From the NCBI GenBank assembly GCA_039942715.1, contig JBDVBY010000003.1, positions 62,001-126,000 on the forward strand: a stretch of 64,000 nucleotides of DNA. Direction: 5' to 3'. Positions 17,396-26,343 of the stretch are shown in pieces. Source of the stretch: JABDJX01 sp039942715. GTDB taxonomy: Bacteria; Pseudomonadota; Alphaproteobacteria; Rhodobacterales; Rhodobacteraceae. Numbering within the stretch: the first letter of the stretch is position 1; each line of letters starts with the position of its first letter. The translations under genes and the position numbers were made by a program. Under the pieces are notes generated by a model, which did not search any database, was not told the DNA's origin, and was given only the letters and a program-made list of their open reading frames with translations.

Positions 17396-19582
17396 TCAAG
17401 AGGCGGGCCGATGGGTCCGCCTTTTTTCATCCAGCCGCAAATTGCCTTCGACGTTCAAGAACGGCTGCACTTCCTGAAAGGCGATTGGTTTGCCAAAGTG
17501 AAAACCTTGCAAGCGGTCAATGCCAAAATTCCTTAGCGTTTGCGCCAATTCCAATGTTTCAACACCCTCTGCCGTCACAGGCAACTCAAGCGCATGAGCA
17601 AGCTCAATAATGGACTTCACCATGCGCATTGATCTCTTTGAGTGCTCCATGGCCATCACCAGCCTTCCGTCAATTTTGATTGCATCCGGCTCGACCTGAT
17701 CGAGGGCGATGATTGATGCATGACCGCTGCCAAAATCGTCAATCTCGATGAGGACGCCTGCCTCTCGCAACATATCAAGCTGCATGGATGCCGCTTCGTC
17801 CAGTTCATCCAACAAAATCGATTCAAGCAATTCAAAGGCGATAACGCCATCAAAAACTTGCGCAACTCGCGCAGCATCCCTCAATGACTCGGAAAAAAGC
17901 CGGCTGTTGCTCACATTGAAAGACAGCGAATGGTTAAAATCGCGCGGTACACTTCCAAAGTAATCTAACGTTTTTTCGAAGATCATCGTATCAATCTGAT
18001 CAAGAACGCCCAAGTCCTCTCCCAGCGGCAAAAAGGCATGAGGGGCAAGCACTCCCCTTTTGGGATGATGCCAACGCGCCAACGCCTCAAACCCCATGAT
18101 GCGCGTCCCGCTCGGATTGACCTGCATCTGGAAATACGGTTCGAATTCTTGGTTTTCGACGGCAAGCAGGATTTCGTCTGACGTGCGCTTGGCTTCTTCC
18201 ATTGCATCAAAATCAGCGCGTTCAAAACGGCAAGCAAGCCTGCGGCCAAGAGATTTGGCTTTATAGAGTGCAATGTCAGAGTCTGTTGCCAAGTTTTCCT
18301 CAGCCGACACTTCGGTTGAGGCAATGCCGATGCTCGCGCCGAATCGTACTTCTTTGCCTTCAAAACTCATCGAGCTAGACACTGCATCGAGCACCGCGTT
18401 TGCAAAGGCATCGCGCGTGTCTTCCCCCGTCGGTTCAGGGCGCAAAACCAAAAATTCGTCGCCACCAATGCGCACAAGCGTATCTTTTTCGTTCAGAATG
18501 CGTTCCAAGCGCCTTGCCACATCAACCAAAACCGCATCGCCTGCACGGTGCCCCATGGTGTCGTTGATCTGCTTGAAGCGGTCCAAATCAATGTGAAAGG
18601 CCACTATGTGACCACCGCTTTCACGTCGCCACGCGCTAAGCTGCGACATTGCTTTTGCAAGTTGGCGGCGATTGCCCAAACCGGTCAGTTCGTCGCGCAG
18701 CGCACGAGCGTCGGCCTCTTGTCGTGCCTCTTCTAAAGCGCGGTTCTTTTCTTCCAACTCGCTCTGTTGTTTTAGCAGTTCGGTGATGTCCGTGCGCACA
18801 AACACCCTATCACCATTGGGCGCATCAAATTGGCTTAAGCGAAAATCGCGTCCATTGAGCACCTGATGCTTTGGAAAGACATAGCCATTTCTGAATTTCT
18901 CTTCCATATTCGCAAGCCATTGCTCTTCAGTGCCCGGTTGTACGGTCACTGCGCCGTTGCGCATCATATCGGTCAAAACACTGCGCAATGGTTCCCCAGG
19001 TACGCCGGGTCTGCCCAGAACGATGTCTCCAAACTGCCTATTGCAGCGCACAAGCCTGAGATCTTTGTCCCAGATCACAACATGGTCGTTGATCGCATCG
19101 ATGGCAGAAACAAGCCGTATACGATCTGCTCGCGCTGTCTCTAAAAGCTCTCTGTTTTCTTCAAGAGCACGGTCCGCCGCCATCTCACGGTTTTTTAACT
19201 CAGTTATGTCTCGGCAAATGGCTGTCGAATAACGCCCGTACTTTGACGGCGTTGCGACGATCAAAAGACTGATCCACAGCTTCTCGCCAGACTTTTTAAG
19301 CGCATAGCCTTCGCCTTGAACAAAGCGTTCACCCGCTTCAAATTGCGGTGCAAGTATTGAGATCAAATCATCTCGGGTCTCGGGATCAAGAAAGAACGAT
19401 ACGTATTTCCCGATCGTTTCTTCCGCAGCGTATCCAAACATGTCAATTTGTGCATCGTTCACCCAAAGCATTTTGGCTTCAAAGTCTCCGTCAGCGCGAT
19501 ACCCAATGCTCACCGCATCGCCAGTAAGCGACGCAAACGTGGCAATCACATCTTCCAAACTAAGATCCGGCAGGTCAGACAT
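17396..19582 (-). CDS. PAS-PAS-GGDEF-EAL cyclic-di-GMP signalling protein
   Basis: A 728-residue soluble protein without membrane segments. Two PAS-type sensor domains (about 15-125 and 155-265) lead through a short coiled coil into a GGDEF domain with an intact GGDEF motif near residue 372, and an EAL domain with EALARW near residue 497, the NVSNSRL asparagine, the IEIDDFGSGHAS pair of aspartates, KIDG lysine and EGVE glutamate. Both catalytic motifs look complete, so it could make and degrade cyclic-di-GMP. The PAS domains probably set the balance. It is monocistronic; its last codons overlap a terminator for the opposite strand. Confidence 0.92.
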   Translation of the reverse strand: MSDLPDLSLEDVIATFASLTGDAVSIGYRADGDFEAKMLWVNDAQIDMFGYAAEETIGKYVSFFLDPETRDDLISILAPQFEAGERFVQGEGYALKKSGEKLWISLLIVATPSKYGRYSTAICRDITELKNREMAADRALEENRELLETARADRIRLVSAIDAINDHVVIWDKDLRLVRCNRQFGDIVLGRPGVPGEPLRSVLTDMMRNGAVTVQPGTEEQWLANMEEKFRNGYVFPKHQVLNGRDFRLSQFDAPNGDRVFVRTDITELLKQQSELEEKNRALEEARQEADARALRDELTGLGNRRQLAKAMSQLSAWRRESGGHIVAFHIDLDRFKQINDTMGHRAGDAVLVDVARRLERILNEKDTLVRIGGDEFLVLRPEPTGEDTRDAFANAVLDAVSSSMSFEGKEVRFGASIGIASTEVSAEENLATDSDIALYKAKSLGRRLACRFERADFDAMEEAKRTSDEILLAVENQEFEPYFQMQVNPSGTRIMGFEALARWHHPKRGVLAPHAFLPLGEDLGVLDQIDTMIFEKTLDYFGSVPRDFNHSLSFNVSNSRLFSESLRDAARVAQVFDGVIAFELLESILLDELDEAASMQLDMLREAGVLIEIDDFGSGHASIIALDQVEPDAIKIDGRLVMAMEHSKRSMRMVKSIIELAHALELPVTAEGVETLELAQTLRNFGIDRLQGFHFGKPIAFQEVQPFLNVEGNLRLDEKRRTHRPAS
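17401..17427 (+). terminator. Rho-independent terminator of the DUF2125 gene
   Basis: A 9-bp stem with one G-T pair (17401-17409 AGGCGGGCC with 17414-17422) and a T run at 17422-17427. It lies 25 bases past the DUF2125 stop and inside the antisense 3' coding end of the GGDEF-EAL gene. Confidence 0.75.
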
Positions 19583-19720
19583 TCTTCGCGCTCTAAAGCG
19601 CCGAACTTATGAGCGCGTTAAGGCGCTTGGCTTCGTTACTTAAATATTGAAGTTCTTGCACATACCTTGCAGCACGCTCTCCCTCGGACTAGGTCCAAAG
19701 GGAACCTTTCAGGAGCACGC

Positions 19721-21064
19721 ATGCAGGATCTTTCGCAACTAGCCGACGCCCTACTCTCCGCCGCCACGCGCGAGGGCGCCGAGGCCGCTGACGCTATCGC
19801 CACCGACGGACGTTCGCTGTCGATTGACGTGCGCGACGGCAAACTTGAGCAAGCCGAGCGCGCTGAGGGTATCGACATTGGCTTGCGCGTGCTGATCGGC
19901 AAGCGACAGGCCTGCGTTTCTGCATCTGACACAAGTGCTGATACGATCCAGGCATTGGCCGAACGTGCAGTCGCTATGGCCAAGATCGCCCCGGAAGATC
20001 CACACATCGGATTGGCCGAACCGGACCAGCTCGCCGTTGATACGGACGCAGCGCCCCTGGATTTAATCGAAAGTGGACAAGAACCAGTCCCCGGCGACCT
20101 CCAAGACATGGCCGCGCGCACCGAAGCCGCAGCTCTGTCGCACAAAGGCATTTCTCAGGTACAGGCCGCAACAGCTGCGTTCAGCAACACAGCGATGCAC
20201 ATGGCCGCGACCAACGGTTTTTCCGCCGGATACGCGCGAAGCTCGCATGGGCTTTATTGCGTTGCGATCACAGGATCGGGCACAGAGATGGAGCGCGATT
20301 ACTTCGGCGAAAGCCGCATCTATCGTGGTGATCTGCCTACACCCGAAGATATCGGAAACATCGCCGCAGAGCGCACCTTGCAACGTGCTGGCGCACGAAA
20401 ACCCCCAACGGGCGACTATCCTGTGCTGTTTGACGAACGCATCGCGTCAAGCCTGATCGGCCATCTGCTTGGGGCCAGCAACGGCGCAAGCATCGCACGC
20501 GGTTCGTCATGGTTGCGCGACAAAATGGGCGAACAGGTGTTGCCCACGTCGCTATCGATTGTCGAAGACCCAAAGCGCGCGCGTGTTTCAGGCTCCAAGC
20601 TGTTTGACGGCGAAGGCCTGCCCACCAAACGGCGCGAAATCGTCAAAGACGGGGTGCTGCAAAGCTGGACCCTTGATCTGGCCAGTGCGCGCAAACTTGG
20701 TCTGCAAAGCACTGCAAACGCAGCCCGCGGTACTTCTGCGCCACCATCGCCATCTCTGACAAACATTGCGCTCACGCAATCGGACAAAAGCCGCGACGAG
20801 CTACTCGCAGAAATGGGAACAGGTCTGTTGGTCACCTCGCTGATCGGCTCTTCGATCAACGCCACGACCGGGGACTATTCGCGTGGAGCCAGCGGCTTTT
20901 GGGTCGAAAATGGCGAAATCACCTATCCCGTAAACGAATGCACCATCGCCGGTAACCTTTTGGACATGCTGCGTACGTTAGAACCTGCCAACGATGCGCG
21001 TGGATGGACCTCTCGGGTGATCCCGTCATTGCGCGTAGACGGGCTTACCATCGCCGGCGCCTGA
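19721..21064 (+). CDS. pmbA: TldD/PmbA family metalloprotease
   Basis: A 447-residue member of the U62 TldD/PmbA family. Features include the N-terminal VRDGKLEQAERAEGIDIGLRV strand pattern, the SSHGLYCVAITG segment, the ARGSSWLRDKMGEQV core and the glycine-rich end GASGFWVENGEITYPVNECTIAGNL. PmbA/TldD partners form a protease that matures peptides and may degrade CcdA-like antitoxins. The metal-binding HExxxH belongs to TldD and is absent here, so this is the PmbA-type subunit. The ATG at 19721 follows CAGGAG. An EamA transporter follows after 67 bases. Confidence 0.88.
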   Translation: MQDLSQLADALLSAATREGAEAADAIATDGRSLSIDVRDGKLEQAERAEGIDIGLRVLIGKRQACVSASDTSADTIQALAERAVAMAKIAPEDPHIGLAEPDQLAVDTDAAPLDLIESGQEPVPGDLQDMAARTEAAALSHKGISQVQAATAAFSNTAMHMAATNGFSAGYARSSHGLYCVAITGSGTEMERDYFGESRIYRGDLPTPEDIGNIAAERTLQRAGARKPPTGDYPVLFDERIASSLIGHLLGASNGASIARGSSWLRDKMGEQVLPTSLSIVEDPKRARVSGSKLFDGEGLPTKRREIVKDGVLQSWTLDLASARKLGLQSTANAARGTSAPPSPSLTNIALTQSDKSRDELLAEMGTGLLVTSLIGSSINATTGDYSRGASGFWVENGEITYPVNECTIAGNLLDMLRTLEPANDARGWTSRVIPSLRVDGLTIAGA

Positions 21065-21131
21065 TAAAGCCCTTGACGCTTGGGCTTGGTCGGTTGATTG
21101 GAAGGCCAACACCCGACCAAAGGCGCCACAG

Positions 21132-22127
21132 ATGCCCGAGAACCGCACAAACGTAAAAGCCGCTCTGCTGGCCCTCGCTGGCTTTGCTGTCTTTGCCACC
21201 CATGACGCCGTGATCAAGGCTTTGGGTGGCACCTATTCACCGTTCCAAATCCTGTTCTTCAGCATTCTGTTCAGCTTCCCTCTCGTTGCACTGATGCTGA
21301 TGCGCGACCGCGAACCGGGCAACTTGCGCCCAGTGAACCCCAAGTGGATCGCAGCGCGCACAGTTGCCGCCGTTATGGTCGGGTTTTCTGCGTTTTATGC
21401 GTTTTCCGTCCTACCGTTGGCGCAAGCCTACGCCTTTATGTTTGCTGCTCCGTTGATGATCACCGTTCTGTCGATCCCAATCTTGGGTGAAAAGGTGGGT
21501 ATCCATCGGTGGGCCGCTGTAGTTTTGGGTTTAACTGGCGTTTTGATTGTTTTGCGTCCCGGCGCAGAAGAACTCACGATTGGCCATCTTGCCGGGCTGA
21601 CGGCAGCTTTGGGAACCGCATTTGTTTCGGTCATCACCCGTAAGATCGGTCAACAAGAACGCAGCGCTGTTTTGATGCTTTACCCGATGATGGCGAACCT
21701 GATCCTGATGGGGGCGTTGTTGCCGTTTGTTTATAAACCCATGCCGATCACAGACCTTGGGTTGCAAATGATCGTGGCGATGGGCGGATTTGGTGGTGGA
21801 TTGATTATCATCCTCGCCTACCGTGCCGGCGACGCAGCCATCGTCGCTCCGATGCAATACAGTCAGATCATCTGGGGTACTTTGGCAGGGCTGTTTTTCT
21901 TCAACGAAACGCCTGATCGGTATACAGCCATTGGCGCAAGCATCGTGATTGCCGCAGGTCTTTACGTAGTCCTTCGCGAAAGCTTTGGTGGTAAGTCGGT
22001 CAACACACCTGTGCTGCGCACGCGCTCGCGTTCTGGTGCCGCTTCTTCGATGAACGTTGGTGCTGTCTTGCGTACAACAGATCCACATCGCACAGGACAG
22101 ACTTCGAAAACCACGAACGATCCATAA
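21132..22127 (+). CDS. EamA/DMT family transporter
   Basis: A 331-residue inner-membrane protein with ten predicted helices arranged as two EamA repeats of five. The first ends near residue 150 and the second (SAVLMLYPMMANLILM onwards) near 290. A cytoplasmic, basic tail of about 40 residues follows and is longer than usual. Such transporters export small metabolites; the substrate is unknown. The stop codon is embedded in the A-tract of the leuB terminator. Confidence 0.88.
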   Translation: MPENRTNVKAALLALAGFAVFATHDAVIKALGGTYSPFQILFFSILFSFPLVALMLMRDREPGNLRPVNPKWIAARTVAAVMVGFSAFYAFSVLPLAQAYAFMFAAPLMITVLSIPILGEKVGIHRWAAVVLGLTGVLIVLRPGAEELTIGHLAGLTAALGTAFVSVITRKIGQQERSAVLMLYPMMANLILMGALLPFVYKPMPITDLGLQMIVAMGGFGGGLIIILAYRAGDAAIVAPMQYSQIIWGTLAGLFFFNETPDRYTAIGASIVIAAGLYVVLRESFGGKSVNTPVLRTRSRSGAASSMNVGAVLRTTDPHRTGQTSKTTNDP

Positions 22128-22150
22128 AAAAGACCCCTGAAAAGGGGCCT
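22126..22150 (-). terminator. Rho-independent terminator of leuB
   Basis: A 7-bp stem with one G-T pair (22131-22137 with 22144-22150, AGACCCC/GGGGCCT) with a six-base loop. On the minus strand it ends in a T run (A-run 22126-22131). It lies 26 bases past the leuB stop. Confidence 0.82.
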
Positions 22151-22175
22151 TTCAATTCTTGGGAATGCTCGCTGA

Positions 22176-23282
22176 TTATAGGCTGGCATCCAACTTGGCG
22201 ATGATCGCATCCCCCATCGCACTGGTCGACACAGGCGTTCCACCATCCGGCCCCATCAGATCAGCGGTGCGCAGACCATCCGCTAAAACAGCCTCAACCG
22301 CCGCCTCAAGTCGCGCAGCCTCATCGCCCTGATCAAAGCTGTAGCGCAGCGCCATCGCAAAGCTGAGAACACAAGCAATGGGGTTCGCCTTACCAGTTCC
22401 AGCAATGTCAGGCGCCGAGCCATGTACCGGCTCATAAAGCGCTTTTGGACGACCGTTCTCCATCGGGGCACCAAGGCTTGCAGACGGCAACATGCCCAGC
22501 GAACCCGTCAGCATCGCCGCCAGATCGGACAGCAGATCGCCAAACAGGTTATCGGTCACGATCACATCAAACTGCTTGGGCCAGCGGGTCAACTGCATGG
22601 CACCCGCATCGGCATACATATGCGTCAGCTCAACATCGGAATACTCAGCCTCGTGCACCTCAGTCACAACTTGGCGCCAAAGAACGCCGGATTCCATGAC
22701 GTTGGCCTTCTCCATCGAACACACCTTATTGCCGCGACGCCGCGCCAATTCAAAGGCAGACCGTGCCGCACGCGCGATTTCGCTTTCGGTGTAGCGCTGA
22801 GTGTTTATGCCCACACGCTCGTTGCCTACTTTTTCGATGCCGCGTGGTTCGCCAAAATAGACACCCGATGTCAGCTCGCGCACAATCATAATATCAAGGC
22901 CACCAACAACTTCAGGCTTCAGCGACGAGAAATCTGCCAATGCATCAAAACACTGCGCAGGGCGCAGATTGGCATAAAGGTCCATCTCTTTGCGCAAACG
23001 CAATAGGCCCTGTTCTGGTTTCAATTTGAATTCCAAAACGTCGTACTGCGGCCCGCCAACAGCGCCAAGCAGAACAGCATCCGCTTCCTGCGCTTTGGCC
23101 ATTGTCTCATCTGCCAAAGGCTTGCCGTGCTTGTCATAGGCACAGCCGCCCACAAGGTCTTCGGAAACGTCAAACGCCAAGTCGCGCTTGGCGCCGTACC
23201 AGTCGATAACCTTGCGCACTTCGGCCATTACCTCGGGGCCGATGCCGTCGCCGGGAAGGATAAGAAGGGATGGGTTTGCCAT
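22176..23282 (-). CDS. leuB: 3-isopropylmalate dehydrogenase
   Basis: LeuB oxidises and decarboxylates (2R,3S)-3-isopropylmalate with NAD to 2-oxoisocaproate in leucine synthesis. The 368 residues contain the LILPGDGIGPEVM start, the substrate arginines in LRLRKEMDLYANLRPA, the VRELTSGVYFGEPRG segment, the metal aspartates in DVIVTDNLFGDLLSD and the NAD loop HGSAPDIAGTGKANP. The ATG at 23282 has an upstream AGGAGAC; the longer frame to 23465 has no such signal. It is separated from leuD and leuC by a LysR region and other genes. Confidence 0.95.
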   Translation of the reverse strand: MANPSLLILPGDGIGPEVMAEVRKVIDWYGAKRDLAFDVSEDLVGGCAYDKHGKPLADETMAKAQEADAVLLGAVGGPQYDVLEFKLKPEQGLLRLRKEMDLYANLRPAQCFDALADFSSLKPEVVGGLDIMIVRELTSGVYFGEPRGIEKVGNERVGINTQRYTESEIARAARSAFELARRRGNKVCSMEKANVMESGVLWRQVVTEVHEAEYSDVELTHMYADAGAMQLTRWPKQFDVIVTDNLFGDLLSDLAAMLTGSLGMLPSASLGAPMENGRPKALYEPVHGSAPDIAGTGKANPIACVLSFAMALRYSFDQGDEAARLEAAVEAVLADGLRTADLMGPDGGTPVSTSAMGDAIIAKLDASL

Positions 23283-23338
23283 GGCGCTAATGTCTCCTGA
23301 ATATGTTGTCAGCGGGGTAGCGTGCGCCTTGCCAAGGG

Positions 23339-24262
23339 TCAAGCAGTGGGCGGAGCCAAGGACGGATTTGGTCGGTCGCAATAACGCGCCAATCGTGGCG
23401 CCAGAACCCGCCAAACAGCATCCACGCGGGGCGTGTGACGCAAGGCCTCGTGCGCCGTGAGCCAAACTTCCAGAGTTGGAATGTCGATTCCCATCTCAAC
23501 TTCGCGCAACTCTGGATCGGCCAACGCCACCTTCCGCTGCCCAAATCCAAGCCCACAGCCCGCGCGCACCAACTCCCAATATACGGTCTGATTGTCACAG
23601 CGCGTTGGGAAGAAATCGCGCGTCACCGGAAAACCAGCGCTGCGAAACCCTCGAATGATCTCTTCATTACGATCGTACCCGACCACAGCACAGGTGCTTA
23701 GCACGTCTTCAAGCGTGTTGGTTAAGGTCACATCCTTCAGATATGCAACTGATCCAAAAAGCCCCAGCTCAACGTCCCCCAGATGCAGCGTGACCATATC
23801 CAATTGCTCCGGCCGATACATCCGCACGGCAATATCAGCCTCGCGAAACAAAAGGTTTTCCGACGTATCCGTGGCGACAACATCAATATCGATCTCAGGC
23901 GCGCTTTGGCGCAGTTCGGCAATGATGGGTGGCAAAATGTAATGCGCCACGAACAAACTGGCCGTGATACGCACGGTGCCGTTCAACTCGCTCGCTTCGC
24001 CTGCCGCCGACAAGCTTAGCGCATTGGCCGCATCTTGCATCGCGCGCGCCGGATCAAGCAGTGCCTCGCCTTCCGGGCTCAAACCCATCCCGCGCGCTTG
24101 GCGGCGAAAAAGCGTAACACCCAAATCCTGTTCTAACGTTTGAATGTGCCGCCCGATCGTCGGTTGCGTGGCTTTCAAAGCGCGTGCGGCTGCCGACAAA
24201 GACCCTGTCTCGGCGACAGCCAAAAACGATTGCACAAGAGACCAGTCCATTTTTTTATTCAT
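23339..24262 (-). CDS. LysR family transcriptional regulator
   Basis: About 307 residues with the N-terminal winged helix-turn-helix (MDWSLVQSFLAVAETGSLSAAAR and the ATQPTIGRHIQTLEQDLG segment) and a C-terminal effector-binding domain. The start is unsure: ATGs at 24274, 24262 and 24250 lack an SD sequence. The gene faces the NAD-dependent epimerase across about 95 bases, so by the usual LysR pattern it probably controls that gene and itself. A dyad at 24297-24315 may be its operator. Effector unknown. Confidence 0.9.
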   Translation of the reverse strand: MNKKMDWSLVQSFLAVAETGSLSAAARALKATQPTIGRHIQTLEQDLGVTLFRRQARGMGLSPEGEALLDPARAMQDAANALSLSAAGEASELNGTVRITASLFVAHYILPPIIAELRQSAPEIDIDVVATDTSENLLFREADIAVRMYRPEQLDMVTLHLGDVELGLFGSVAYLKDVTLTNTLEDVLSTCAVVGYDRNEEIIRGFRSAGFPVTRDFFPTRCDNQTVYWELVRAGCGLGFGQRKVALADPELREVEMGIDIPTLEVWLTAHEALRHTPRVDAVWRVLAPRLARYCDRPNPSLAPPTA

Positions 24263-24296
24263 ACAAAATTGCATACCATATCTTCGAAATCGAGCA

Positions 24297-24315
24297 ATTC
24301 CAAAATATTCTGAAT
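24297..24315. promoter_or_regulatory. Candidate LysR operator, ATTC-N11-GAAT dyad
   Basis: ATTC (24297-24300) and GAAT (24312-24315) form an inverted repeat with 11 bases between, the spacing typical of LysR-type T-N11-A sites. It lies in the LysR/epimerase divergent promoter region, 43 bases upstream of the epimerase ATG. Confidence 0.35.
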
Positions 24316-24357
24316 ACCATCAAGTTCGCTTGTGAAATGGAAACTGGAGTGCATCAC

Positions 24358-25272
24358 ATGACCGATACCGTTTTGATCCTTGGCGCAAATGGCCGCTTTG
24401 GAAGACACGCGGCCGAAGCCTTTTGGAACGCTGGATGGCACGTACGCCTGTTTGACCGCGCCACAGACGATTTGATGGAGAAGGCGCACGGCGTCGACGT
24501 GATCGTCAATGCGTGGAACCCGCCCTACACCAAGTGGGCCACCCAATTGCCCCAGCTTACTCGGGAAGTCATTGCGGCTGCCAAGATTTCCGGCGCGATG
24601 GTCCTCATCCCCGGCAATATTTACGGGTATGGCACGGGCATTCCACCAGTGATCACAAACGAAACACCGGTTGAGGCGCAAAACCCATTGGGTCGCATCC
24701 GCATAAAAATGGAAGCCGCCTATCGTACCGCTGGCGTGAAAACCATCGTACTTCGCGCAGGTGATTTCATAGACACACAAGCGTCAGGCAACTGGTTCGA
24801 TGAGGTCATCACAGCGAAACTGGCGAAGGGCAAAGTCGTCTCTCCGGGAGACCCCGATGCGATGCACGCTTGGGCCTACTTGCCTGACCTGACACGCGCT
24901 GCGGTCGCGTTGGCTGAGAAACGCGAGAACCTTGAGGCGTTTCAGGAAGTACTCTTTTCCGGCTACACGTTGTCAGTCAGAGAGATAGCAGCACTGGCCG
25001 AACAAGCGACCAATCGCTCTTTGAAAGTCTCTAAAATGAATTGGGCGCCGCTTTGGATCGCCGCGCCATTCTGGAGCATGGGCCGTCGATTGCTCGAGAT
25101 GCGCTATCTTTGGTCGCGCCCGCACAGCATTGATGGCGCACAGGTCGCTGCATTGCTTCCTGACTTCAAACAAACCGATCATCTGACCGCCATCGCTTCA
25201 GCGATCGGGCACACGAATGTCGACCCAAACCATGCGGTGACGAGAGGCGGCAACAACCTCGTCACCGAGTAA
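24358..25272 (+). CDS. NAD(P)-dependent epimerase/dehydratase (extended SDR)
   Basis: A 304-residue protein with an N-terminal Rossmann fold (VLILGANGRFGRHAA, glycine motif GxxGxxG). The PGNIYGYG segment holds a Y but the usual YxxxK pair is not clear, so it may belong to the atypical SDR or quinone-oxidoreductase-like NmrA/ SDR_a groups. The start at 24358 follows TGGAG. The gene is divergent from LysR and its last 75 bases overlap the 3' end of the oppositely oriented EEP gene. Substrate unknown. Confidence 0.8.
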   Translation: MTDTVLILGANGRFGRHAAEAFWNAGWHVRLFDRATDDLMEKAHGVDVIVNAWNPPYTKWATQLPQLTREVIAAAKISGAMVLIPGNIYGYGTGIPPVITNETPVEAQNPLGRIRIKMEAAYRTAGVKTIVLRAGDFIDTQASGNWFDEVITAKLAKGKVVSPGDPDAMHAWAYLPDLTRAAVALAEKRENLEAFQEVLFSGYTLSVREIAALAEQATNRSLKVSKMNWAPLWIAAPFWSMGRRLLEMRYLWSRPHSIDGAQVAALLPDFKQTDHLTAIASAIGHTNVDPNHAVTRGGNNLVTE

Positions 25273-26343
25273 TTGATCAGGCGTGGGCCAGAAAACGCCC
25301 GCGTCCGTTACCTGCAGATCAGACGACGGCAAAACATAATCCACACGCAGGTTTCCCGGCCCTTCCGTTGGCCAATCGACCGTATCAAGCTTGGCCAACC
25401 CACGATGTGTCGTGTCCACAGCCCCCGCCAAAACCGCGCCCTCACTAGCCGGGCGCGGATCGGTAAGCGCCGGGTGTGCCAAAAGCGCATCCAAAGCCGC
25501 GGGTCGTCCATCCCCATCTATCGGATCAAGATTGGCAAACCCTGCAATCACCAAATTTTGCGGCTGCGTGTCTTTGATGCGATGCAACCAAAACGCTGCC
25601 TCGTCATGGTTTCTGCGCCCATTGCGATCTTCGGGGCCGTCAAACACCGGGGCCGTTGCGTGCCATGTTAAAAGCGTAACGCGTTGGCCATCTGGCAGCA
25701 AAACCGGCACCTCCCAATGGGCCGTGGTGCTGAGCGGATGTTCTGGCGGTGCGTCTGGCAGGACCAACGCATCTTCCTGCGCACGCCATAACGCTGCACT
25801 AAAATCAACAACTTCCCCAATCGGGTGTTTCGAAAGAACCGCAAGCCCGCCCTGCCCGGTAAATTCGCCATAGCCCCAAGCATCGCTTGGACGTCCAAAT
25901 CGATCATCGCCATTCAGATCATATCCGCTTTGAAGTCCACGGTTCGGCGCGCGCGCAAAATGGTGAGGATAGCCGCCAATACGCTTGGCCAAGGCGGAAA
26001 GGGCGATAGAACCGTGATCATAGTCAATGTCGCCCAACACCAGAACATCTGCGTCGACATGGGCGATCACCTGCGCGATGGCATCCACCTGTTTGTCTTT
26101 TCCAGATGCAATGGCACGCAGCAAAAGTCCCGGACCATCCCGGGACAGTTCGGTGTGATAAACAGCGATGCGTAGCGATGTTTCGGCAAATGCAGGCGCA
26201 TACAGGGACGCGAGAATTAAACCGGCAACAGCCCAGCGTTGCCTTCGTCTTCGGTGGAAAGCTTGCGCTTTTCGGTAATCATCATCGCGATGCGTCCCAT
26301 GGCGATACCGCGCATGAAAAGCGAAGCGGGAAGAAAGGCCCAT
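25198..26343 (-). CDS. Exported endonuclease/exonuclease/phosphatase family protein
   Basis: A protein of about 381 residues. After a long basic region, RWAVAGLILASLYAPAFA looks like a signal peptide, and the rest matches EEP phosphohydrolases: RIAVYHTELSRDGPGLLLR, DADVLVLGDIDYDHG, GLAVLSKHP, and near the end VIAGFANLDPIDG and RVDYVLPSSDL. Related proteins are secreted nucleases or phosphatases, or alkaline-phosphatase-like. Notably N-for-D changes are possible at catalytic positions (FANLDP instead of GDFN). The start is uncertain: an ATG at 26343 lacks a good SD, and it lies 127 bases inside the upstream gene. Convergent overlap of 75 bases with the epimerase gene. Confidence 0.75.
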   Translation of the reverse strand: MGLSSRFAFHARYRHGTHRDDDYRKAQAFHRRRRQRWAVAGLILASLYAPAFAETSLRIAVYHTELSRDGPGLLLRAIASGKDKQVDAIAQVIAHVDADVLVLGDIDYDHGSIALSALAKRIGGYPHHFARAPNRGLQSGYDLNGDDRFGRPSDAWGYGEFTGQGGLAVLSKHPIGEVVDFSAALWRAQEDALVLPDAPPEHPLSTTAHWEVPVLLPDGQRVTLLTWHATAPVFDGPEDRNGRRNHDEAAFWLHRIKDTQPQNLVIAGFANLDPIDGDGRPAALDALLAHPALTDPRPASEGAVLAGAVDTTHRGLAKLDTVDWPTEGPGNLRVDYVLPSSDLQVTDAGVFWPTPDQLLGDEVVAASRHRMVWVDIRVPDR

